The position numbers and the translations under genes were made by a program. Source: Enterobacter sp. JBIWA008 (GTDB lineage Bacteria > Pseudomonadota > Gammaproteobacteria > Enterobacterales > Enterobacteriaceae). Taken from it: a DNA stretch of 64,000 nucleotides. The stretch is from the NCBI RefSeq assembly GCF_019968765.1, contig NZ_CP074149.1, positions 4,755,533 to 4,819,532 of the forward strand, written 5' to 3'. The notes under the pieces are model-generated. The model saw only the letters and a list, made by a program, of their open reading frames with translations. It ran no database searches and had not been told where the DNA came from. Shown piece by piece: positions 48,959 to 61,017 of this stretch. Within the stretch, counting starts at the first letter, position 1; each line of letters opens with the position of its first letter.

Positions 48959-48998
48959 TTGTCATAAAACTGTCATAATTCGTACATTTATCTGTCAC
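48959..48998 (+). promoter_or_regulatory. Pho boxes of the pst operon
   Basis: Four half-sites at exact 11-base steps: TTGTCAT (48959), CTGTCAT (48970), CGTACAT (48981) and CTGTCAC (48992). They form two PhoB dimer sites; the first pair is near consensus. A -10-like CTATTTT follows about 10 bases downstream (49007-49013), as expected where PhoB replaces the -35 element. Further TGTCAT copies lie upstream at 48833 and 48892. The rest of 48781-48958 is A+T-rich with no gene. Confidence 0.85.
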
Positions 48999-49032
48999 CT
49001 GTTTGTCCTATTTTGCTCATCGTAGCCACTAA

Positions 49033-50106
<1,074 letters not shown>

Positions 50107-50120
50107 TTTAGCATTCTGAC

Positions 50121-50160
50121 GAAAATGGCGGGTGGCGCTAGCGCTAACCCGCCCATTTCG
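50121..50160. repeat. REP hairpin between pstS and pstC
   Basis: GAAAATGGCGGGT, GGCGCTAGCGC and TAACCCGCCCATTTC form a long hairpin with an inner palindrome. It has no T tract. Its position after the highly expressed binding-protein gene parallels the rbsB-rbsK hairpin. Confidence 0.8.
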
Positions 50161-50184
50161 TAAACGCGTTTAACAGAAGAGTAA

Positions 50185-52037
<1,853 letters not shown>

Positions 52038-52072
52038 TTTTTTACGGCGCGGCAGCTCGCGGCGCCGAATGA

Positions 52073-52858
<786 letters not shown>

Positions 52859-52884
52859 TTTGCCTTAGTGCATGTGGAGAAACC

Positions 52885-53610
52885 ATGGACAACCTCAATC
52901 TTAATAAACACATTTCAGGCCAGTTCAACGCAGAGCTGGAAAGCATCCGCACGCAGGTGATGACCATGGGTGGCATGGTTGAGCAGCAGCTTTCTGATGC
53001 GATTACGGCAATGCACAACCAGGACAGCGAGCTGGCGAAGCGCGTCATTGAAGGCGACAAAAACGTCAACATGATGGAAGTCGCTATCGACGAGGCCTGC
53101 GTGCGCATTATCGCGAAACGTCAGCCGACGGCGAGCGACCTGCGTCTGGTGATGGCGATCATCAAAACCATCGCCGAGCTGGAGCGTATTGGTGACGTTG
53201 CGGATAAAATCTGTCGTACCGCGCTGGAGAAGTTCTCTCAGCAGCATCAGCCGCTGCTGGTGAGCCTGGAGTCGCTGGGCCGCCACACCGTGCAGATGCT
53301 GCACGACGTGCTGGATGCCTTTGCGCGTATGGATCTGGACGAAGCGGTGCGTATCTACCGTGAAGACAAGAAGGTCGACCAGGAGTATGAAGGCATCGTG
53401 CGTCAGCTGATGACCTACATGATGGAAGATTCACGTACGATCCCAAGCGTACTGACCGCCCTGTTCTGCGCGCGCTCTATCGAGCGTATCGGCGACCGCT
53501 GCCAGAACATTTGCGAATACATTTTCTACTTCGTTAAAGGTCAGGACTTCCGTCACGTGGGCGGCGACGAGCTGGACAAGCTGCTGGCGGGTAAAGATCC
53601 GAAAGAGTGA
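52885..53610 (+). CDS. phoU: Phosphate signalling regulator PhoU
   Basis: Links Pst transport to PhoR and represses the Pho regulon when phosphate is plentiful. The 241-residue protein has two three-helix bundles, each with a metal-binding ERIGD motif ([13 protein letters not shown] and [12 protein letters not shown]). The ATG at 52885 ([14 protein letters not shown]) is the family start; a 10-codon extension that would overlap the pstB end is unlikely. It is the last gene of the operon. Confidence 0.97.
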
Positions 53611-53616
53611 TTTTTA

Positions 53617-53660
53617 CCCTCACCCTAACTCTCTCCCACAGGGAGAGGGTCGGGGTGAGG
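53617..53660. repeat. Dispersed palindromic repeat, copy B (full inverted form)
   Basis: The most complete copy: outer arms CCTCACCC/GGGGTGAGG and inner arms CTCTCCC/GGGAGAG around an ACA loop. It starts 6 bases after the phoU stop and ends 7 bases before the yieH stop, so it is the only DNA between these convergent genes. Confidence 0.88.
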
Positions 53661-53667
53661 AGAAAAC

Positions 53668-54333
53668 TCAGCGAGTAATATCCCACCCGCGAGCCTTCCA
53701 CAGTTCCGGCAGCTGTGCCAGATCGGTAAAGGTCGTCACGTTTGGATGATCGATCGGCTTGTTGTGCGGGTCGGCGCAGAAGTAAAACACCTCCATCCCC
53801 GCATCAATCCCTGACTGCGCGCCCGCAGACGAGTCATCCACCAGAATGCAGTTTTCTACGTTGACGTTCATCGCTTTTGCCGCATGGAACATCAGCGCCG
53901 GGTCTGGCTTCCAGCGCTGGATATCGTAGCCGCTGAACAGTTTTTCCGGGAAATGGTGCAACATCTCAAGCTTGCCTAGCGAGTGCTGCATTTTGCTGAC
54001 CGGGCCGTTAGAGACGACGCAGACTGGCACCGTCATCGCATCCAGCAGCGCGTTTGCGCCCGGAATAACCTCCAGCTCGGAGTCGAACAGGCGTGCGACC
54101 TCGGCGCGGTACACCGGTTCCAGTTCGGCTTTCGCCAGATCCACACCGTGTTCCTGGTTAATGATGTCGATGATCTCGTAGAGCTTCACGCCCTTAAAGC
54201 GTTTAAACACCTCTTCGAGTTCCAGCGTAATGCCAAATTCCTGGAACATAGTGACATACGCGCGGGAACAAATGACCTCACTGTCGACCAGCGTACCGTC
54301 GCAGTCGAAAAATACCGCTTCAATTCCGGACAT
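53668..54333 (-). CDS. yieH: 6-phosphogluconate phosphatase YieH (HAD family)
   Basis: A 221-residue HAD hydrolase of the beta-phosphoglucomutase-like subfamily; the E. coli protein hydrolyses 6-phosphogluconate. Motif I is DCDGT at 10-14, motif II is in VVSNGP (about 107-112), the lysine is in RWKPDP, and motif III is LVDDSSAGAQSG. The ATG at 54333 (MSGIEAVFFDCDG) is the family start; an ATG six codons earlier is less likely. It is convergent with phoU and divergent from adeP. Confidence 0.94.
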   Translation of the reverse strand: MSGIEAVFFDCDGTLVDSEVICSRAYVTMFQEFGITLELEEVFKRFKGVKLYEIIDIINQEHGVDLAKAELEPVYRAEVARLFDSELEVIPGANALLDAMTVPVCVVSNGPVSKMQHSLGKLEMLHHFPEKLFSGYDIQRWKPDPALMFHAAKAMNVNVENCILVDDSSAGAQSGIDAGMEVFYFCADPHNKPIDHPNVTTFTDLAQLPELWKARGWDITR

Positions 54334-54382
54334 GCCTTTCCCTTTTAACAAGTTTAACGTTTACGTACGGCAGTTCGCCGGC

Positions 54383-54398
54383 ACGCAATCGTTGCCGT
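54383..54398. promoter_or_regulatory. Possible PurR operator upstream of adeP
   Basis: ACGCAATCGTTGCCGT matches the PurR consensus ACGCAAACGTTTGCGT at 13 of 16 positions and keeps the central CG. It lies about 100 bases before an adenine permease gene that is in the PurR regulon of E. coli. No other operator of this type is visible nearby. Confidence 0.5.
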
Positions 54399-54498
54399 AT
54401 AAGCAAAATCAATGAAAAAAGTATCACGTAACCGCCACTATTGTCGCATTTTGGTATAGGATAGCGACGAATTTTCCCTCCTTGTTCGGAAATTGATG

Positions 54499-55836
54499 AT
54501 GAGTCAACAACACACTACCCAGACATCTGGTCAGGGTCTGCTTGAGCGCGTGTTTAAACTGCGCGAGCACGGCACAACGGCACGCACCGAAGTGATCGCC
54601 GGTTTCACCACCTTCCTGACGATGGTCTATATCGTTTTTGTGAACCCTCAAATTCTGGGCGTTGCTGGCATGGATACCAGCGCCGTCTTCGTGACAACCT
54701 GCCTGATTGCGGCCCTTGGCAGCATTCTGATGGGTGTGTTCGCTAACCTGCCGGTTGCGCTGGCACCGGCGATGGGCCTGAATGCGTTCTTCGCGTTCGT
54801 GGTCGTTCAGGCGATGGGTCTGCCGTGGCAGGTTGGCATGGGCGCCATCTTCTGGGGCGCGGTTGGCCTGCTGCTGCTGACCATTTTCCGCGTACGTTAC
54901 TGGATGATTGCAAACATTCCCGTGAGCCTGCGCGTGGGCATCACCAGCGGTATTGGTCTGTTCATCGGTATGATGGGGCTGAAAAACGCCGGCGTTATCG
55001 TGGCTAACCCGGATACGCTGGTGAGCATCGGTCACCTGACCTCTCATAACGTGCTGCTGGGCGTGCTGGGCTTCTTTATCATCGCGATCCTGGCTTCCCG
55101 CAATATTCACGCGGCGGTGCTGGTGTCCATCGTGGTCACTACCCTGCTGGGCTGGATGCTGGGTGACGTTCACTATAACGGTATTGTCTCCGCGCCACCG
55201 AGCGTCTCTACCGTGATTGGTCACGTCGATCTGGCGGGTTCCCTGAATCTGGGCCTGGCGGGCGTGATTTTCTCCTTCATGCTGGTCAACCTGTTTGACT
55301 CCTCCGGTACGCTGATCGGCGTGACCGATAAAGCCGGTCTGGCGGATGAGAAAGGTAAATTCCCGCGCATGAAGCAGGCGCTGTTTGTGGACAGCGTCTC
55401 CTCTGTGACCGGCGCTTTTATCGGAACCTCGTCCGTTACCGCGTACATTGAATCTTCTTCCGGCGTGTCCGTGGGCGGCCGTACTGGCCTGACGGCGGTG
55501 GTCGTGGGTATTCTGTTCCTGCTGGTGATCTTCCTCTCTCCGCTGGCGGGTATGGTTCCTCCGTATGCGGCAGCCGGCGCGCTAATCTATGTGGGTGTGC
55601 TGATGACCTCCAGCCTGTCACGCGTGAAGTGGGATGATTTAACCGAAGCGGTGCCGGCGTTTATTACCGCCGTGATGATGCCGTTCAGCTTCTCGATTAC
55701 CGAAGGTATCGCGCTGGGCTTTATCTCTTACTGCGTAATGAAGATCGGTACCGGCCGCTTCCGCGACCTCAGCCCATGCGTGATTGTTGTGGCGCTGCTG
55801 TTTGTGCTGAAGATTGTGTTTATTGATGCCAAATAA
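54499..55836 (+). CDS. adeP: Adenine permease AdeP (YieG), NCS2/AzgA family
   Basis: A high-affinity adenine:H+ symporter. The 445 residues show about 12-14 membrane helices with the AzgA-type signatures EVIAGFTTFLTMVYIVFVNP (about 30-49) and ALAPAMGLNAFFAF (about 88-101). A late GTSSVTAYIESSSGV carries substrate-binding residues. ATG 54499 gives the E. coli length; ATG 54496 would add one residue. The GGA at 54488 can serve either. Confidence 0.95.
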   Translation: MSQQHTTQTSGQGLLERVFKLREHGTTARTEVIAGFTTFLTMVYIVFVNPQILGVAGMDTSAVFVTTCLIAALGSILMGVFANLPVALAPAMGLNAFFAFVVVQAMGLPWQVGMGAIFWGAVGLLLLTIFRVRYWMIANIPVSLRVGITSGIGLFIGMMGLKNAGVIVANPDTLVSIGHLTSHNVLLGVLGFFIIAILASRNIHAAVLVSIVVTTLLGWMLGDVHYNGIVSAPPSVSTVIGHVDLAGSLNLGLAGVIFSFMLVNLFDSSGTLIGVTDKAGLADEKGKFPRMKQALFVDSVSSVTGAFIGTSSVTAYIESSSGVSVGGRTGLTAVVVGILFLLVIFLSPLAGMVPPYAAAGALIYVGVLMTSSLSRVKWDDLTEAVPAFITAVMMPFSFSITEGIALGFISYCVMKIGTGRFRDLSPCVIVVALLFVLKIVFIDAK

Positions 55837-55847
55837 ACAGGTTTGTT

Positions 55848-55880
55848 CCCTCTCCCTGTGGGAGAGGGTTAGGGTGAGGG
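55848..55880. repeat. Dispersed palindromic repeat, copy C
   Basis: CCCTCTCCC, TGT, GGGAGAGGG and TTAGGGTGAGGG, in the 45-base gap between the convergent adeP and chrR genes. The tail variant TTAGGGTGAGGG is the inverse of the left arm of copy B. Confidence 0.88.
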
Positions 55881-55881
55881 C

Positions 55882-56448
55882 TTACGCTTTCACCCGCTTA
55901 ATATAATCCCCGAACGCCGTCAGCTGACCAGACAGATGATCGCGCGTGCTCTGATCCACCACTACACCCGTTTGCGGGTCGACCTTGTTCTGAATCACAC
56001 CACCCATAAATTCCGGCTTGTTCATGACCATCGCATCCAGGAATACCAGGATCTGGCGCAGATGATACTGACAGCGCGCGCCGCCAATCGCGCCCATTGA
56101 GCTGGTCTGGATCAGCACCGGCTTGCCTGACAGCGGCTGCTCAGGCAAACGGGACAGCCAGTCGATGGCATTCTTCAGACCACCCGGAACCGAATAGTTG
56201 TACTCCGGCGTGACGATGACCACGCCGTCGGCCTGGCGGATCTGCTCTGCCAGCGCCTCAACGCTCTGCGGAAAACCCTCTTCCTGCTGGACATCCGCAT
56301 CATACAGCGGAATATCGCCAATAGACGGCAGGGCGCTAATTTCCATTCCTGCCGGTGCCAGCTGTGGCAGCGTGCGGGCAACCATCCCGTTAAATGAACC
56401 TTTGCGCAGGCTTCCCAGTAACGTAACTACTTTCAACGTATCAGACAT
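55882..56448 (-). CDS. chrR: NAD(P)H-dependent FMN reductase ChrR (YieF)
   Basis: A 188-residue flavodoxin-fold quinone reductase that also reduces chromate and other metals and protects against oxidative stress. The FMN phosphate loop is LLGSLRKGSFNGM (10-22). The ring contact is PEYNYSVPGGLKNAIDWLSR (about 82-101), characteristic of the family. It lies 36 bases downstream of yieE on the same strand, so a yieE-chrR operon is likely, as in E. coli. Confidence 0.95.
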   Translation of the reverse strand: MSDTLKVVTLLGSLRKGSFNGMVARTLPQLAPAGMEISALPSIGDIPLYDADVQQEEGFPQSVEALAEQIRQADGVVIVTPEYNYSVPGGLKNAIDWLSRLPEQPLSGKPVLIQTSSMGAIGGARCQYHLRQILVFLDAMVMNKPEFMGGVIQNKVDPQTGVVVDQSTRDHLSGQLTAFGDYIKRVKA

Positions 56449-56484
56449 GATTACTCCTGTTTCATCATGATGACCCTGATTGGA

Positions 56485-57231
56485 TCAGCTAAGGGTGAAT
56501 GCTTTTTCTGCCGGTAAACTGGTTAAACGCATCAGGCGTGCGGCGGGCTCGTTGGCGCGCTCGGGCACATCAGGAAGGCTACGCCATCCCTGTTGACTGT
56601 CAAATTCCCAGATTTTCATGCGTTCGATGGCGGGGGTAACCGCAATGGACCAAATGAGCACATCCTCTGCGTCACTGAGCGCCTCTACCAGCGTGGCCTG
56701 AGTGGCACGAAGACGTCCGGAGCCTGGCAGCAGCTGCAGCAGGCTGGCGTCGTCTGAGGCGCATCCACAGAGCTTGCGAATGCTCTGGCGCAAGGTAATG
56801 AGCTGGGCTCTGGCTTCGACAGGATCGTTCTGGTTGCGGACCCACAGCTTCTCATTGCTGGAGAGCGGATAGTCTTCGTGCGCATTACCGCCATGGAAGC
56901 TGCGCGTCGCGCGCTGAAGTTCCATATCCAGCCCGCAATCCCCTTCGGTGGTCAGCGCGACGCCAATGATATTGCCCGCGTAGGCAATCGAAAAACGAGG
57001 GAGATCCGGATCGGCAAAGACCGGGCGGCCTTCGGGTTGGGTAATGATGTCCGGCAGCTCGCTGGTGCCGTACAGCATAAACAGCAGTTCTGCGAGAAGC
57101 GCCCGGGAAGCTAAAAACCGCGTTCTGCGGTGTTCCGGGAGAGTAAGTGCTTCACTGTGACAGGCTGAAGAAATTCTTGCCGATACGAGACGTCCTTCCG
57201 TAAGTATCCCTCTTGCAAAGTGCGTAGCCAT
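56485..57231 (-). CDS. yieE: Phosphopantetheinyl-transferase-like protein YieE
   Basis: A 248-residue relative of 4'-phosphopantetheinyl transferases. The fold is recognisable from FSIAYAGNIIGVALT (80-94) and the metal-binding GLDME (100-104, Asp102 and Glu104). The third motif, usually W-x-x-KEA-x-x-K, reads LRQSIRKL (147-154), so the usual Lys-Glu pair is Arg-Gln. I recall the E. coli protein also departing there, so the family may be inactive or work differently. No carrier protein gene is nearby; the partner in context is chrR. Confidence 0.88.
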   Translation of the reverse strand: MATHFARGILTEGRLVSARISSACHSEALTLPEHRRTRFLASRALLAELLFMLYGTSELPDIITQPEGRPVFADPDLPRFSIAYAGNIIGVALTTEGDCGLDMELQRATRSFHGGNAHEDYPLSSNEKLWVRNQNDPVEARAQLITLRQSIRKLCGCASDDASLLQLLPGSGRLRATQATLVEALSDAEDVLIWSIAVTPAIERMKIWEFDSQQGWRSLPDVPERANEPAARLMRLTSLPAEKAFTLS

Positions 57232-57353
57232 TTTTCGCTCCTTGATAATGGTCGTAATCGGTTAAACGGTTACATGATTATCGCTTAACTTGACTTCTGT
57301 TTTAATCAGTAAATGGGAGTAAGAGAAGCCTTAGGACCGAACTTTACATTTTC

Positions 57354-58325
57354 TTAGGCAAAAATTGGATCGCTGGCACCGTACAGCGCCTTGATGGTTT
57401 CCCGCAGCCAGAGGATTTTCGGATTATGGCTGTTCCGTTTATGCCAGATCAGCGTGAAGGGAACGGTAAGCTTTTCAGCCTGCGCTTCGTCAATGGGAAT
57501 AGGAAGCGCGATCAGCTTCCGCTGGTGGAGTTGATTGTAGTGATGGCAGTAGTGCGGAGCCGTGGCGATGTAGTTATGGCCGGGCTGCGCCGCCATAAAC
57601 ATCGACTGCTCAAACCCCGGCACGCTCATGGCAATGTTTCTCTCTCGACCCATCTCCTTTAGCACTTCGTCCAGTGCCCAGGTGTCGCTGCGTTCCCAGA
57701 AGATGCTGATGTGCGGGTAGCGCAGGAAGGTCTCGAGGTTCCATTCATCCTGCAGCGCGGGGTGATCCTCACGCAGATACACGCACGGACGGTCGCTGAA
57801 CAGGATCTCATAGTCGATGAACCACGGCATTAGCTTCAGCAATTCACGCGATCGTGGGTGTGTTTCGCGTCCGGTGAATCCCAGATCCACCTCTCCACGC
57901 GTAATAGCGTCCAGCGAATCGTAATCCCAGTGCCGCATCTTCACCGTAGCCTGCGGATAGCGCTGGTTCACCTGCTCCAGCAGGGCATTAAAGCGGATCA
58001 GCATCAGCGGCGTTTCGGCGGCCAGCACGAACGTTAGTCCGCCTGGCGAATCATGGTGGAATTTGTCGAGGATCTGGTTGCCGATTTGCATCCAGTCGGC
58101 CAGATCTTGCTCCAGGCTTACCGTCAGCGGGGTTGGCAGCAGCCCTAACGGCGTTTTCACAAACAGCGGGTCGTCAAACCAGTCGCGCAGCTTGGCCAGC
58201 GATTTGCTCACTGCCGACGGCGTCACGTTCATCCGTTTTGCGGCTTTGGTGACGCTGCGCTCCTGCAGCAAAAGCTGCAGGCAAAGCAACAGGTTAAGAT
58301 CGAGACTGCTGATGGGCTTCTTCAT
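57354..58325 (-). CDS. yidZ: LysR-family transcriptional regulator YidZ
   Basis: A 323-residue regulator linked in E. coli to anaerobic nitric-oxide protection. It has an N-terminal LysR helix-turn-helix ([23 protein letters not shown], about 24-46) and a two-lobed effector domain. The start at 58325 ([16 protein letters not shown]) is the family start; the 19-codon upstream extension is unlikely. Its first 32 bases overlap the end of mdtL on the same strand, suggesting coupled expression. The 122-base gap to yieE holds no visible element. Confidence 0.94.
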   Translation of the reverse strand: MKKPISSLDLNLLLCLQLLLQERSVTKAAKRMNVTPSAVSKSLAKLRDWFDDPLFVKTPLGLLPTPLTVSLEQDLADWMQIGNQILDKFHHDSPGGLTFVLAAETPLMLIRFNALLEQVNQRYPQATVKMRHWDYDSLDAITRGEVDLGFTGRETHPRSRELLKLMPWFIDYEILFSDRPCVYLREDHPALQDEWNLETFLRYPHISIFWERSDTWALDEVLKEMGRERNIAMSVPGFEQSMFMAAQPGHNYIATAPHYCHHYNQLHQRKLIALPIPIDEAQAEKLTVPFTLIWHKRNSHNPKILWLRETIKALYGASDPIFA

Positions 58326-59469
58326 AATGCGCCGCGGGCTGGATGACCATAAGTAAGGTGATGCACAGTATGCTACAGCCAATCAGAACCCCGATCAGCA
58401 TATTCAGCGCGTTAAGCCCGATGACCGCCGCCAGCCAAATCCACAGCGACGAGCCGCAGACCTGCGCAATTCCCAGCACCGAGCTTGCCACGCCTGCCCG
58501 CAGCGAAAAGGGGCCAAGCGCCTGACTCATCGCCACGCCAAAGCCAACCGAGAACCCGGCACAAATGAGCGTAATTCCCACCAGCATCACCGCATGTGAG
58601 CTGGTGGTTGCCAGGATCGCGCCTGCGGCGAGGAATAAAACCTGTGAGGTCAGCATCAATGTGCGCTGGCTGAAAACATTTAGCGCAAACGGGGTGGAGA
58701 ACGAGACCGCCATACTGACCATGGCGGTTAATGCCATCACCGTTGAATACTCGCCGCGATCGAAGCCCATGGTTTCCATCAGTAAAACCGGGGAAACGTT
58801 TACATAGGTCAGGATCACCGCCACGCTTAACGTGGTCACGGCCAGACGACTGAGGAAAAAGCTGTTAAGCAGCTTCTCAGCGGGGTGAATCGTTGGGATA
58901 TGACCAGTATTCTGCGAGCCAGGGTGGGTCTCTTTCAGCACGGTGATGGACAGGACAAACACCAGCGCGCCCATCACAGCCATGGTCCAGAACAGGCTCT
59001 GCCACGGGAATTTCAGCATGATCAGATACCCCACGACCGGGGCCAGCACCGGGATGATGCAGGTAATACCGTTCAGCATCGACAGCACCTTAGCGCGACG
59101 CTGGGCGCTTAAGGTGTCGCGCAAAATGGCAAAAGCGACGACGTAGCAGCCACCGGCGCCAATGCCCTGGATAAAGCGCCCGGTCAGAAACACGGTGCTG
59201 TTTTGCGCCTGTGAGCAGAGAAGAGAGGCCAGGGAAAAAATGATGGCGCCGGTTATCGCGACAGGCTGACGGCCTGCCTTATCCGCGATCTTCCCGGCAA
59301 ACACCATCGACGACGCCATCCCCGCGAGGTAGGCCGAAAACGCGATGTGCAGCTGCGCTTCGCTGGCACCCAGATCGCGGGCGATATGCGGCAATCCCAC
59401 CAGATACATATCAATGCCAGATGGATAAAGCAGAACTAATGCGAAACTACAAAACAGAAAACGCGCCAT
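58294..59469 (-). CDS. mdtL: MFS multidrug efflux transporter MdtL
   Basis: A 391-residue drug:H+ antiporter of the DHA1 (Bcr/CflA-like) type with 12 predicted helices. It has motif [15 protein letters not shown] (about 60-73), the helix-1 signature [14 protein letters not shown] and [15 protein letters not shown] in helix 4. In E. coli it lies after tnaB and gives chloramphenicol tolerance on overexpression. Here tnaCAB is absent, and mnmE lies on the same strand 111 bases upstream. Confidence 0.95.
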   Translation of the reverse strand: MARFLFCSFALVLLYPSGIDMYLVGLPHIARDLGASEAQLHIAFSAYLAGMASSMVFAGKIADKAGRQPVAITGAIIFSLASLLCSQAQNSTVFLTGRFIQGIGAGGCYVVAFAILRDTLSAQRRAKVLSMLNGITCIIPVLAPVVGYLIMLKFPWQSLFWTMAVMGALVFVLSITVLKETHPGSQNTGHIPTIHPAEKLLNSFFLSRLAVTTLSVAVILTYVNVSPVLLMETMGFDRGEYSTVMALTAMVSMAVSFSTPFALNVFSQRTLMLTSQVLFLAAGAILATTSSHAVMLVGITLICAGFSVGFGVAMSQALGPFSLRAGVASSVLGIAQVCGSSLWIWLAAVIGLNALNMLIGVLIGCSILCITLLMVIQPAAHYEEAHQQSRS

Positions 59470-59538
59470 AAACCCCCCATAGATGCAGGCATGCAGGATA
59501 GGGGGTGAGAAGGGATTAGGCGAGTTGCCATTTGGACA

Positions 59539-59567
59539 ATGGTGATTTCCCTGGAGGAAATCACCAT
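59539..59567. repeat. 12-bp perfect inverted repeat between mnmE and mdtL
   Basis: ATGGTGATTTCC/GGAAATCACCAT with a 5-base loop. It lies 14 bases beyond the mnmE stop, in the place of tnaCAB of E. coli. No T run follows on either strand, so a factor-independent terminator is unlikely; it may be a protein site or an mRNA 3' stabiliser. Confidence 0.75.
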
Positions 59568-59580
59568 GGATTAGCGGGAA

Positions 59581-60945
59581 TTACTTACCAATACAGAAGC
59601 TTGAGAAGATCCGTCCCAGCAGATCGTCCGACGTAAACTCCCCGGTGATCTCGCTCAGATTCTGCTGCGCCAGACGCAGCTCTTCCGCCAGCAGTTCACC
59701 CGCCCACGCGCCGATCAGCTGCGCTTTACCCTGAACGAGGTGGTTCGCCGCCTCTTCCAGCGCCTGCAGGTGACGGCGACGCGCCAGGAAGCCGCCTTCC
59801 ATGCTGGTATCAAAGCCCATGCTCTGCTTGAGATGGTTACGCAGGTCGTCAACGCCTTCACCGGTACGTGCAGACAGGCGAATCAGTGAGTGACCATTCA
59901 CATCGCTGATTCCCAGCGTTTCGCCGGTGACGTCCGCTTTGTTACGCACCACGGTGATCGGCAGTTTCGCCGGCAGGCGGGCAATAAAGTCCGGCCAGAT
60001 CTCCGCCGGGTCAACGGCGTCGGTCGTGGTGCCGTCCACCATAAACAGCACGCGGTCGGCCTGCTCGATCTCCTGCCAGGCACGTTCAATACCGATGCGC
60101 TCAACCTCGTCGCTGGCATCTCGCAGACCCGCGGTATCGATGATGTGCAGCGGCATCCCGTCAATGTGGATATGCTCGCGCAGCACGTCGCGGGTGGTGC
60201 CGGCAATGTCGGTCACGATGGCCGCTTCACGGCCCGCCAGGGCGTTCAGCAGGCTTGATTTCCCGGCGTTAGGGCGTCCGGCTATCACTACCTTCATCCC
60301 TTCACGCAGCAGGCTGCCCTGGCGCGCTTCGGCGCGAACGGCATCGAGATCGTTCATTACCTGGTTGAGCTGGGCTTCAATTTTACCGTCAGAGAGGAAG
60401 TCGATTTCCTCATCCGGGAAGTCGATAGCCGCTTCCACGTAGATCCTAAGGTGAGTAAGTGCTTCCACAAGGTGATTTACGCGGGCAGAAAATGCTCCCT
60501 GCAGCGAGTTCAGGGCGGAGCGGGCCGCCTGTTCTGAGCTGGCGTCGATCAGGTCTGCAATCGCTTCTGCCTGCGCCAGGTCGAGCTTGTCGTTGAGGAA
60601 GGCACGCTCGGAGAACTCTCCCGGCTTCGCAATGCGCAGGCCCGGCAGGGTCAGGATACGTTTTAACAGCAGGTCGAGGATAACCGGGCCGCCGTGGCCC
60701 TGCAGCTCCAGCACGTCTTCGCCGGTAAAGGAGTTCGGGCCGGGGAACCACAGCGCAATGCCCTGGTCCAGCGGCGTACCGTCGGTATCTTTAAACGGCA
60801 GGTAATCAGCGTAGCGCGGCTTTGGCAGCTTACCCAGTACCGCTTCTGCGACCTCGCGGGCCTTAAGGCCGGAGATGCGCAGAATGCCTACACCACCGCG
60901 TCCCGGTGGGGTTGCCTGGGCGACGATAGTGTCGTTATGGCTCAT
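59581..60945 (-). CDS. mnmE: tRNA modification GTPase MnmE (TrmE)
   Basis: With MnmG it forms cmnm5U34 in tRNAs. The 454 residues have an N-terminal tetrahydrofolate-binding domain (1-118, [12 protein letters not shown]). A helical domain holds an inserted G domain (about 216-380: [22 protein letters not shown]) that dimerises with potassium. The C-terminal CIGK carries Cys451. All family motifs are present. Confidence 0.98.
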   Translation of the reverse strand: MSHNDTIVAQATPPGRGGVGILRISGLKAREVAEAVLGKLPKPRYADYLPFKDTDGTPLDQGIALWFPGPNSFTGEDVLELQGHGGPVILDLLLKRILTLPGLRIAKPGEFSERAFLNDKLDLAQAEAIADLIDASSEQAARSALNSLQGAFSARVNHLVEALTHLRIYVEAAIDFPDEEIDFLSDGKIEAQLNQVMNDLDAVRAEARQGSLLREGMKVVIAGRPNAGKSSLLNALAGREAAIVTDIAGTTRDVLREHIHIDGMPLHIIDTAGLRDASDEVERIGIERAWQEIEQADRVLFMVDGTTTDAVDPAEIWPDFIARLPAKLPITVVRNKADVTGETLGISDVNGHSLIRLSARTGEGVDDLRNHLKQSMGFDTSMEGGFLARRRHLQALEEAANHLVQGKAQLIGAWAGELLAEELRLAQQNLSEITGEFTSDDLLGRIFSSFCIGK

Positions 60946-60968
60946 GGTTGGTCTCGTTCAATACAAAT

Positions 60969-60992
60969 AAAAAAGGCGGTCAATCGACCGCC
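60969..60992 (-). terminator. Terminator between yidC and mnmE
   Basis: The 7-bp stem GGCGGTC/GACCGCC (60975-60992) with loop AATC is followed on the minus strand by six T residues. It ends the rpmH-rnpA-yidD-yidC transcript before mnmE. Confidence 0.9.
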
Positions 60993-61017
60993 CTTATTTT
61001 AGCGTTAACTTACCGAA

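Noticed and set aside
59539..59567. The inverted repeat as an intrinsic terminator of mnmE
   Set aside because: No T run follows the stem on either strand; kept only as an inverted repeat.
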